A DNA stretch of 64,000 bases, taken from the NCBI RefSeq assembly GCF_002776525.5, contig NC_045436.1, positions 12,095,102 through 12,159,101 of the forward strand. Direction: 5' to 3'. This DNA is from Piliocolobus tephrosceles (taxonomy: Eukaryota; Chordata; Mammalia; Primates; Cercopithecidae). Positions 1-9,210 of the stretch are shown here, one piece after another (position 1 is the stretch's first letter; every line of letters begins with the position of its first letter). The notes under the pieces were generated by a model, which did no database searches, had not been told where the DNA came from, and saw only the letters and a program-made list of their open reading frames with translations. Position numbers and translations under genes: made by a program.

Positions 1-755
1 CGTCTTACAGCACCCTCAATGACAGACATACCCAGAAGTAACCTCTTACCAGCTACCTGGATATACCTTAACTCAGTCGAGTTGACACAGAAAATTAATC
101 ATCACACTTTCTTGTATCATTACTTTTAACTCCTGAATGGCTTATTCTCATGACGTGCAAATATGCAGTTTATGTCTTTCATTAAGAAAAATAATTCATT
201 CTCTGTTTTACCTGCAAAGCAACCCAAGAAGCTCAGCAAAGTGGGAGAGAAAGAGAGGACATGTGTTTGTTTTAGTCCATGTGAAAATCTAGTGTTTCAG
301 GGAAAATGAGTATTCATTATGGCAGTGCTGCTACCAAGTCAGATAAAATGATTACATCTCCTACCAACAAGGATGGCACCAACCTGAAGTCATGAGTGAG
401 TCCCAGGAGCAATTCTGATGGAGAAGTGAGGGGGAAAAATCGATAAAAGCATTATTTATAAAATAATGGGAGAAGACTTAGACATAGGAAGTTAACATTA
501 CAAGGAATAAAGAAATGGCATGGTATGGACAAGCAAAGTAGCAACATTGATTGGTTTTAGATGGTATCACAGAAAGTCCCTCCACAGTAACATGGAGAAA
601 AGCAGAGTTTGCAAGTATGGAAGACAAAGAGTGAGCAGTGAGGGTCTGTGGAAGATCTCCCTTCATTGCTTCAATTTTTCAGTGAGATAGAAACCAAACT
701 GAGAGTGGGGAGGAAGGAGGAGGCATTGGGGTATGCAAATAGGTTTGAAATGGTC
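1..755. other. Unclassified single-copy-looking DNA
   Basis: No repeat family, exon or RNA gene was recognised. Short frames here have no family signature. Very old degraded repeats cannot be excluded by eye. Confidence 0.4.
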
Positions 756-761
756 TCCTCA

Positions 762-1915
762 TGAACAGACACTTCTCAAAAGAAGACATACATGTGGCCA
801 ACAAGCATATGAATTAAAGCCCCACATCACTGATCATTAGAGAAATACAAATCAAATCACAATGAGATGCCATCTCACACCAGTCAGAATGGCTACTACT
901 AAAAAGTCAAAAAATAGTCCAGGTGCGGTGGCTTACGCCTGTAATCTCAGCACTTTAAGAGGCAGGGGCAGGCAGATCACTTGAGACCAGGAGTTCCAGA
1001 CCAGCCCAGCCAACACTGCAAAACTCCATCTCTACTAAAAATACAAAAAATTCACTGGACATGGTGGTGAATGCCTGTAATCCCAGCTATTCAGTAGGCT
1101 GAGACATGAGAATTGCTTGAACCCAGGAGATGGAGGTTGCAGTGAGCCAAGATCATGCCACTGCACTCCAGCCTGTATGACAGAGTGAAACACTGCCTTC
1201 AAAAAAATAATAAAATAAAAAGGCAAGAAATAGTAGATGCTGGGGAGGAAAGCAGTATGGTGATTCCTCAAAGAACTAAAAGCAGAACTACTGCTCCACC
1301 CAGCAATCCCATTACTGGGTATATACCCGGAAGAATATAAATCATTCTACCATAAAGACACATGCATGCAAATGTTCATTGCAGCACCAGTCACAATAGC
1401 AAAGACATGGAATCAACCCTAATATCTGTCAATGACAGATTGGATAAAGAAAATGTGGTACATATATACCATGGAATACTATGTAGCCATAAAAAAGAAG
1501 TAGATCCATTATACCCACACAAAAATGTGAAATAACTTGTTCTAATAAACATTAAAATTATTTCAAGAAAGAAGCAAGTTATTTCTTTTTTGAGAACATG
1601 AATGACACTGGAGGCTATTATCCTTAGCAAACTAACACAAGAACAGAACACCAAATACCATATGTTCTCACTTGTAAGTGGGAACTCAATGATGAGAACT
1701 CATGAACACAAAGAAGGGAACAACAGACACTGGGATCTACCTGAGGGTGGAGGGTGGGAGGAGGGAGAGAAGCAGAAAAGGTAACTGTTTGTATTGGGTG
1801 TAATATCTGAGTGATGAAATAATCTGTACAACAAATCCCCATGACATGAGTTCACCTATGTAACAAAGCTTCACATGTACCTCCGAACCTAAAAGTTTAA
1901 AAACAAACAAAATAA
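762..1915 (+). mobile_element. L1 3' end (older L1PA/L1PB type), split by an Alu
   Basis: This is the 3' end of an L1, from the C-terminal part of ORF2 through the 3' UTR. The usual landmarks are present: the 'CACTTCTCAAAAGAAGACAT' stretch near 770, 'CCCATTACTGGGTATATACC' near 1308, and a tail region with 'CTATGTAACAAAGC' before an A-rich end. An Alu interrupts it at about 918-1216. A further stretch of about 80 bp near 1510-1590 does not belong to L1 and carries an 11-bp inverted repeat. The reading frame is heavily broken. The element is 5'-truncated and long dead. Confidence 0.85.
918..1216 (+). mobile_element. Alu (AluS-like) inside the L1 3' end
   Basis: A full dimeric Alu in plus orientation with an A-rich tail broken by T. 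A 17-bp target-site duplication flanks it at 901-917 and 1217-1233, differing at two positions, which fits an old insertion. It inserted into L1 ORF2 sequence that resumes just after the second copy. Confidence 0.88.
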
Positions 1916-1920
1916 AATAA

Positions 1921-2519
1921 ATTTGGAAATGATCTCCTTTGGAGAATAGCCTGTGGATATATACAGTGTGATTCCAAGCAGTCCACTTGAGGTTCACAGC
2001 CATGACTTGAAGCTGACATCAGTCATAGAATTAGGTAGAAAATTGAATTTAACCAGATTATAGGTTTTCCAAGCTAGTGCAAGCAAGAAAGTTGAAAACA
2101 AGGTTGAAAATATATACAAAGGAATTGTAAGAGTGAATGATTATGAGCTTCATTCTGAGTAAGGAGGGCAGTGAGGACATAATCAAATCAGGTAAGGGCC
2201 AATTAAATAACACCAGTGGAGTAAGGGATTAGAGTGGCACTGGAAGATTTCTGGACTAAGAGTGAGCTATCATTATAGGAAGTGAGGTAAGAATAGTATA
2301 CATGAAATGTTGACTTGTATAGGGGTGCTAGTTATTGACCAGGTCCAGTACCACTCTTGGAAGTACATGTCTGAGATAGAGTGAAGGACAAGTGAGATGA
2401 ATTCAAGTCGTGTTATATGGTCTCTCTAATTCATATCATTGAGAATCTCGGTTATTTGGAAGATTAAAGTCAACAGTTCTATAGCATATTATCCAAGGCC
2501 CTTTATGGGTTAATCCTCT
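1921..2519. other. Unclassified DNA
   Basis: Moderately AT-rich DNA with no recognised repeat family, exon or RNA gene. Confidence 0.35.
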
Positions 2520-2733
2520 ACTTGTCCTAGTTTGAACTCCCACTACTCTTTGTTATGCACTCTACACTTCAGAAATTTCAAGTTACCTCGGTGTCTCTGA
2601 ATATTACTTTTATTTTCACTGGCTACATCTCACTATATTAATATTGTTCCCTCTGCCTGGAATGCTTTTTTCCTTCCTTGCCTGACTGATAAACTCCATT
2701 AAGCTCAATCATCTGTAAATTTTTTCCTGATTA

Positions 2734-2766
<33 letters not shown>

Positions 2767-2935
2767 ATAGATAAATACACAGATAATAATAGATGGATAG
2801 ATAGATAATACACAGTGTGTGTGTATATTATCTTATCAAACCATGAATTCCTTGAGGAAAGAACCAGATTACTCATGTTTGTACATTTTGTGCCTAATAG
2901 AATGACTATGTGCCTGACACGTAAAATAAATAAAT
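2520..2935 (+). mobile_element. L2-like LINE 3' end relic
   Basis: The order of landmarks follows the mammalian L2 3' end: 'CCCTCTGCCTGGAATGC' near 2648, a 'GAATTCCTTGAGGAAAGAACC' type block near 2845, and 'TGCCTGACACGTAAAATAAA' near 2911. It is highly diverged and is interrupted by a dinucleotide repeat. Assignment is by pattern only. Confidence 0.55.
2734..2820 (+). repeat. (TG)n and (GATA)n microsatellite cluster
   Basis: About 15 uninterrupted TG units (2734-2762) pass into CGCG, then into imperfect GATA/GATAA units to about 2810, with a second short TG run near 2815. Such compound tracts are usually length-variable. Confidence 0.9.
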
Positions 2936-2939
2936 GAAG

Positions 2940-3850
2940 AGATGAGCATTAACACAGTTTGTCTTCTTGATAAAACGTTCATACTCCAGTACCTAACTCA
3001 TTTTACACCTTAACTTATGGATATTTCCATATGAAATCAAAGTCTTCCAAGTTGATTGAAAAGGGCAGCTGCTGTTATTGATATAAAGAGGAAAAATAAA
3101 TCGAACTTTTTTTTTTCCTGTTTCTCCATCACCCAGATATCTTCAGATTGACATAACCTAGAATACCAAATGGTTGTATAGCTCCCCTCTTACATAAGCT
3201 AAGCCACACATTTACAAATCGTCCTTATAATATATGTGGGAACATCCTGTTACTGAAGTCTACACATGAGACAGTTATTTTCTTCTAATAGGAAGGGTCC
3301 CATTGAATAATATTATTAGAATTTTCACATGGAAAAATAATATTGTTAACTGAATATTGTAACTTAATAAAAACGATTCTGTGAATGCAGGAAGATATCT
3401 AATAACTTCTAAACGCAGCAACGAATGCACATTTTGACTTACTGCAAAGGGAGTGTGGCTTGTAAGAACCACCGCTCTAACCAGGAACCTTGAAGAGAAA
3501 AATAACTAAAAGAATCTGATTCAGGGCATGTGAATCAGAGTAATCATGCTGTGTAATATAATGGATGTCTCTCCAAGACACCAGAGGCACATCTAAGGAA
3601 GAAGCGTATAGCAAAATAATTATTTTGTGATTCAGCCCTTTTCTCTTACTCAAATGTTAGATGAGGTGCGTGGTGTGCTGTCTTACCTGTTCTATTGGTC
3701 CTTCTCACAAGTTACTCAAGTGACTTTATTTGACCAGGACATTCACAAATTGCCAGGAGAACCCAGGCTTTTTGATCCACAGCAGCTATTGCTTCTCTCT
3801 TTATGGATTATAAATGTAACACTGTTTCACACTGGATCTTCTTGAGGGGA
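2940..3850. other. Unclassified DNA
   Basis: No repeat family or gene was recognised. A T9 run lies near 3109. The frame at 3627-3845 has no family signature and is taken as chance. Confidence 0.35.
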
Positions 3851-4922
3851 CCACAAAAGGATTACAAGCTTGATTGCCTTGCAAGAAACAGCTAGCCTAG
3901 GAGACGGCAGCTCCAAACAAAATGGTACAATCCCATCCACCCGGGAGACGGGATTGTTCCCTTCACCTTGACCCCCTTTGTAGGCAGGAATGGGAGTGGC
4001 TCGTTTCACTCAGCCTCCAGTCCATGGACAGCTAAGCGTTAACAGCTCAGCGAAGGGTCAGGGTGACAGTCAGTTGAACCTACACTTTTTGACACCCGAG
4101 TGCTTGTTTGGTGTCTGGAAAGAATGAGGTTACACAAACTATTTAAAGGGTAGTGTATGCAGAAGATTTCATTGGGTGTTAAAAGTGGCTCTCAGAAGGA
4201 TGGGGAATTGGAAAGGGGATGGTGCAGAAAGGTGATCCTTCCCTGAAGCCACACCATCTGAAGTTAACCAAGTCTATCCGTAGTCTCCAATGCTCAGCAG
4301 CATGCATCCCCACCATTCAGCAGCTTGCATTCCCACCATTCAGCAGCTTGCATCCCCACCATTCAGCAGCTTGCATCCCCATCATTCAGCAGCTTGCATC
4401 CCCACCATTCAGCAGCTTGCATCCCCGGTGCTCAGCAGCTTGCCTCCCCAACCACTTGCATCAGCCGCTCCTGTTGCTCTTTTTTGTTATTGTTCCTTCT
4501 TCCGAATGGTCTGGTTTTGAATTAATATAAATATTCAAATCAGTAAACTTGAATATTAATCTGAGAAAAATCACTCACAATTTAGCAGAAAATAAAAACA
4601 GCCATGGAATATATGAAAGTACAAGTAAGTTAAAATAGGAAACAGAATGTATGGCTAATATAAAGCTTTTAACCTGAAAAAAAAAATCCTTCTTCCAACT
4701 GGTTTGGTTTTTAAGGGCACAGGATAGGGGGCGGGGCAGAGACCAAAAAGGTAATCATCTGGAAGGAAAAATGGGATCAGCTGTTTTCACTTAGTGCCAG
4801 CATTCCAGGCTTGAGGGTGGGGTTTAGCCAGGAACCCCCGTTCTGCATCAGGAGGAACACTGGAATCCCACAAGCAAGCCGAGAAGTTTCACTCTTCATT
4901 CTCTTCCTCTGTCAGTCGAAAG
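3850..4922 (+). other. Unclassified, possibly LTR-derived block
   Basis: This is more GC-rich than its surroundings and contains a 23-bp tandem array (4293-4453). The texture (C-rich blocks, short internal repeats) resembles a retroviral LTR, but I cannot name a family and see no paired TG...CA ends or target duplication. A segment of about 150 bp in the middle (about 4538-4680) is a copy of L1M ORF1 sequence found again at 5992-6138. It is flanked on both sides by a diverged 28-bp repeat starting 'CCTTCTTCC' (4493 and 4688). Confidence 0.35.
4293..4453 (+). repeat. 23-bp minisatellite, seven units
   Basis: Seven head-to-tail units of 23 bp start at 4293, 4316, 4339, 4362, 4385, 4408 and 4431. 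The core is 'TTCAGCAGCTTGCATCC'. Inner units are nearly identical; the outer units are more diverged, as expected for an array that expands from the middle. Because 23 is not divisible by 3, successive units are read in different frames, so all three plus-strand frames stay open and give overlapping spurious ORFs. Confidence 0.93.
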
Positions 4923-5056
4923 AAGACTTGAGTGAGCCCTTGAAAACCCTCCCAGAATAAAACCTTTAGAAATGCATACAAATTGATGATGTATGTGTGT
5001 GATATTTGTCAATAAATAACTGAACAGAAAAGTATAAAGAAAATCACAAGGGACAG
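4538..5056. repeat. Source copy of a local duplication (direct plus inverted)
   Basis: Positions 4538-4833 recur in direct orientation at 5992-6287, and positions about 4924-5056 recur inverted at about 6289-6424. By eye the direct part is about 93 percent identical over 4687-4833 and the inverted part is similar. Adjacent segments here are therefore joined in a different orientation at the second site. Confidence 0.85.
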
Positions 5057-5205
5057 ACACATGGTCATGCCCATGAACTGAAGCTGCGGCTGGCTGAGGG
5101 AGTCTGCTGATCTCAGTAACCAAGAAAACCACATGTGGGACAGGCAAAAAAGCCATGAGGAATTGTTTTGAAGAATTCCACATTTCCTTTTTTTCTTTTT
5201 GGAGA

Positions 5206-5352
5206 AAAATGGGGTCTCGCTCTGTTGCCCAGGCTGGAGTGCAGTGGCACAATCATAGCTCATTGAACCCTAGACCTCCTGGTCCCAAGCAATCCTCTTG
5301 CCTCTGCTTCCCAAAGTGCTGGGATTAAAGGCTTGAGCCACTGCACCTGGCC
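5206..5352 (-). mobile_element. Free left Alu monomer (FLAM-type)
   Basis: About 147 bp matching a single Alu left arm in reverse orientation: it opens with a 'GGGGTCTCGCTCTGTTGCCC' block, passes 'AATCATAGCTCATTG' and ends with 'GAGCCACTGCACCTGGCC'. No right arm is present. 'GATCATAGCTCACTGCAGCCTCG' chemistry is typical of FLAM-C and AluJ, so this is probably an early fossil monomer and not a truncated AluS or AluY. Confidence 0.75.
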
Positions 5353-5991
5353 AACCCCACATATCATTTAGATTAAAACACAATAAAAGAGTGAAAGAGA
5401 AAAAAATGTTCTCACTAATAGAGGATGCCCACAAACATTGCTTGCCTGTTTTAGCCCAGGCTCTGGTCAAAAAAATCTCCTGGAAACTGACAAGCACAAT
5501 GGGCCTGCAGCTTAAACTTCAAGTATGATCTGGGAATTCCTACTTTAAGAAGTCAACAGTAGATGAAGTCTGAGCTGCCGAGATACCTGTAGCACCCAAA
5601 AGGCACAGACTGAAAAACAAAAAAACCAAACCAAAACAAAAAAAAAGCTTCTCTTAAACTCCCTCTTCACAGACTTCAACCCAATATGAATGTGAACATG
5701 GAAAACTAGAATTCAACCAGCTGACCCAAAACTAGTAGAAAGAAATATTCAAGTACAGACTGTAGAACTATCAGATATGGACTATCTGATTATATAGAGA
5801 TAATACAATGAGCCCAAAATGAGTAAAATATAAAAGAATTAATTGAACACATAAAAATTCCAGATTAGTAGACTATGAAAATGAAGATACATGTAAATAA
5901 AGTAGAAATTTGAATATTGAAAGATATTTAGTAATTGCAGTCAAAAACTAATAGAGTGAACTAAAGAGTCAATTAAATAAAGCTGGGAAGA

Positions 5992-6424
5992 AAATCAGTA
6001 AATTTGAATATTAATCTGAGAAAAATCACTCACAATTTAGCACAAAATAAAAACAGCCGTGGAATACATGAAAGTACAAGAAGTAAGTTAAAATAGGAAA
6101 TAGAATGTATGGCTAATATAGTTTTTAAACTGAAACAAAATATCCTTCTTCCAACTGGTTTGGTTTTTAAGGGCACAGGATAGGGGGCAGGACAGACCAA
6201 AAAGGTAATCATTTGGAAGGAAAAATGGGATCAACAGTTTTCACTTAGTGCCAACGTTCTAGGCTTGACGGTGGGGTTTAGCCAGGAGCTGTCCCTCGTG
6301 ATCTTCTTTATAGTTTTCTGTTCAGTTATTTATTGACAGATATCACACACATATACTCATCACTATTTGTATGCATTTCTAAAGGTTTTATTCTGGGACT
6401 TTTTCAAGGGCTCACTCAAGGCTT
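5992..6424. repeat. Second copy of the local duplication, half direct and half inverted
   Basis: 5992-6287 repeats 4538-4833 in direct orientation; from about 6289 the sequence is the reverse complement of 5056 down to about 4924. The switch lies at 'GCCAGGAG|CTGTCCC' near 6287-6289. L1M ORF1-like sequence appears to resume at about 6426, so 6143-6424 looks like an insertion into the old L1 copied from upstream DNA in two orientations. Confidence 0.85.
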
Positions 6425-6807
6425 TTATTTATAAGGATTATCTTGGAGAATGTTCCTTACATAGAAAAAACATATAATTCTTAGATTCAGTAGTACAAAA
6501 TATCCCATAAAAAGTAAAATTTTTAAAATCCACAGATAACTAGGTAAATATTAACCAAAAGAAGAAAAACAGTAAAACAGAGGGCCTTAAAGGTAATAAT
6601 AGGTAAGGCAAACTACCTTCAAAGGATTTGATTTTTAGATTAATGGCAGACTACTGAAGAGCTAAAATAAAACATAAAGAGAATGAATGTACTGAGAAAG
6701 AAAAGGTCAGTTCGATATCTATATCTAGCTAAGCAAAAGGACTGTATTTTCAAACTAAGAGAGAAAAAAAAAAACAAAACACTGGTGTTTATCCATAAAA
6801 TAATTAT

Positions 6808-7097
6808 GGCCTGGTGTGGTGGCTCACGCTTGTAATCCTAGCACTGTAGTAGGCTGAGGCAGGCAGACCTCTTGAGCTCAGGAGTTCGAGATCAGCCTGG
6901 GCAACATGACAAACCCCTTCTCTACAAAAAACACAAAACTTAGACAGGTGTGGTGGTGCACGCCTGTTGGCCCAGCTATTCAAGAAGCTGAGGTGAGAGG
7001 ATTACTTGAGCCCAGGTCGAGGCTGCAGTGAGCCAAGATTTTGCCACTGCACTCCAACCAGGGTGACAGAAAGATCCAGTCTCAAAAAAGATAAAAG
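6808..7097 (+). mobile_element. AluJ-like
   Basis: A plus-strand dimeric Alu with old-subfamily features such as 'CTTGAGCTCAGGAGTTCGAG' and 'GAGCCCAGGTCGAGGCTGC', and a decayed A-rich tail. The full-length L1 inserted directly at its 3' edge, so this Alu predates that L1. Confidence 0.85.
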
Positions 7098-7110
7098 AAT
7101 TATTTGTAAT

Positions 7111-8130
7111 GAGAGGGGGCGGAGCAAGATGGCCAAATAGGAACAGTTCCAGTCCCCATCTCCCAGCGCGAGCGACAGAGAAGACCGGTGATTTCTGCAT
7201 TTTCAACTGAGGTACTGGGGTCATCTCACTCGGGAGTGCCGGACAATCCGTGCGGGTCAGCTGCTGCAGCCTGACCAGCGAGAGCTGAAGCAGGGCGAGG
7301 CATCGCCTCACCTGGGAAGCGCGAGGGGGAAGGGAGTCCCTTTTCCTAGCCAGGGGAACTGAGACACACAACACCTGGAAAATCGGGTAACTCCCACCCC
7401 AATACTGCGCTGTAACACCGGCACACCGGAGATTATATCCCACACCTGGCCGGGAGGGTCCCACGCCCACGGAGCCTCCCTACTTGCTAACACAGCAGTC
7501 TGCAGCAATCTAACCGCAAGGCAGCAGCGAGGCAGGGGGAGGGGCGCCTGCCATCGCTGAGGCTTAAGTAGGTAAATAAAGCTGCTGGGAAGCTCGAACT
7601 GGGTGGAGCTCACAGCAACTCAAGGAAACCTGCCTGTCTCTGTAGACTCCGCCTCTGGGGACAGGGCTCAGCTAAAGGAGCAGAAGCCTGTGCAGATGCG
7701 AACGTCTCTGTCTGACAGCTTTGAAGAGAGCAGTGGATCTCCCAACACGGAGGTTGAGATCTGAGAAGGGGCAGGCTGCCTGCTCAAGTGGGTCCCTGAC
7801 CCCTGAGTAGCCTAACTGGGAGACATCCCCCACTAGGGGCAGTCTGACACCCCAAACCTCACAGGGTGGAGTACACCCCTGAGAGGAAGCTTCCAAAGCA
7901 AGAATCAGACAGGTGCACTCGCTGTTCAGCAATATTCTATCTTCTGCAACCTCTGCTGCTGATACCCAGGCAAACAGGGTCTGGAGTGGACCTCAAGCAA
8001 TCTCCAACAGACCTATAGCTGAGGGTCCTGACTGTCAGAAGGAAAACTATCAAACAGGAGGGACACCTATACCAAAACCCCATCAGTACGTCACCATCAT
8101 CAAAGACCAGAGACAGATAAAACCACAAAG
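7111..8130 (+). promoter_or_regulatory. L1 5' UTR with internal promoter
   Basis: About 1,020 bp of CpG-rich sequence preceding ORF1. L1 5' UTRs carry an internal RNA polymerase II promoter. A YY1-type site 'CAAGATGGCC' lies at 7125-7134, at the standard distance from the 5' end, and such a site positions the start of transcription in known L1s. The CpG density is much higher than in the flanking DNA, so this is the most likely methylation-controlled segment in the window. Long minus-strand frames here start at non-ATG codons and I do not call an antisense ORF0. Confidence 0.85.
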
Positions 8131-9147
8131 ATGGGGAAAAAGCAGGGAAGAAAAGCTGGAAATTCAAAAAATAAGAGCACATCTCCTCCTGCAAAGGAGC
8201 ACAGCCCATCGCCAGCAACGGATCAAAGCTGGTCAGAGAATGATTTTGATGAGATGAGAGAAGAAGGCTTCAGTCCATCAAACCTCTCAGAGCTAAAGGA
8301 GGAATTACGTACCCAGCGCAAAGAAACTAGAAATCTTGAAAAAAGAGTGGAAGAATTGACAGCTAGACTAATTAATGCAGAGAAGGTCATAAACGAAATG
8401 ACAGAGATGAAAACCATGACACGAGAAATACGTGACAAATGCACAAGCTTCAGTAACCGACTCGATCAACTGGAAGAAAGAGTATCAGCGATGGAGGATC
8501 AAATGAATGAAATGAAGTGAGAAGAGAAACCAAAAGAAAAAAGAAGAAAAAGAAATGAACAAAGCCTGCAAGAAGTATGGGATTATGTCAAAAGACCAAA
8601 TCTACGTCTGATTGGGGTGCCTGAAAGTGAGGGGGAAAATGGAACCAAATTGGAAAACACTCTACAGGATATCATCCAGGAGAACTTCCCCAACCTAGCA
8701 GGGCAGGCCAACATTCAAATTCAGGAAATACAGAGAACGCCACAAAGATACTCCTCCAGAAGAGCAACTCCAAGACGCATAATTGCCAGATTCACCAAAG
8801 TTGAAATGAAGGAAAAAATCTTAAGGGCAGCCAGAGAGAAAGGTCGGGTTACCCACAAAGGGAAGCCCATCAGACTGACAGCAGATCTCTCGGCAGAAAC
8901 TCTACAAGCCAGAAGAGAGTGGGGGCCGATATTCAAAGTTCTTAAAGAAAAGAATTTTAAACCCAGAATTTCATATCCAGCCAAACTAAGTTTCATCAGT
9001 GAAGGAGAAATAAAATTCTTTACAGATAAGCAAATGCTTAGAGATTTTGTCACCACCAGGCCTGCCTTACAAGAGACCCTGAAGGAAGCCCTAAACATGG
9101 AAAGGAACAACCGGTACCAGCCATTGCAAAAACATGCCAAAATGTAA
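8131..9147 (+). pseudogene. L1 ORF1 (RNA-binding chaperone), one premature stop
   Basis: ORF1p is the L1 RNA-binding protein: a coiled-coil trimer that coats L1 RNA in the cytoplasmic ribonucleoprotein and has nucleic-acid chaperone activity. The frame spans 338 codons plus stop, the usual length, from ATG at 8131 to TAA at 9145-9147. A TGA at 8518-8520 (codon 130) breaks it within the coiled coil. Related L1s have CGA (Arg) there, so one C-to-T change at a CpG explains the stop. Downstream, in the same frame, the RRM and C-terminal domain remain open, including the 'ISYPAKLSF' stretch. No frameshift is seen. A 129-residue peptide with only the N-terminus and part of the coiled coil would result. 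The spacer to ORF2 is 63 bp, as in intact L1s. Confidence 0.93.
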
Positions 9148-9210
9148 AGACCATCGAGGCTAGGAAGAAACTGCATCAACTAATGAGCAAAATAACCAGT
9201 TAATATCATA

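Noticed and set aside
4293..4453. Regularly spaced repeats suggesting a CRISPR array
   Set aside because: The units are directly adjacent without unique spacers, and the sequence is primate.
4219..4530. Three overlapping plus-strand frames of 66-103 codons with a repeated peptide
   Set aside because: They arise from the 23-bp minisatellite, whose period shifts frame at each unit.
6976..7470. 164-codon minus-strand frame across the L1 5' end
   Set aside because: It crosses from the L1 5' UTR into an AluJ and reflects CpG-rich sequence with few stops, not a gene.
7308..7613. Possible primate L1 antisense ORF0
   Set aside because: The frame opens at GTG and contains no ATG, so it lacks the AUG start required for ORF0.
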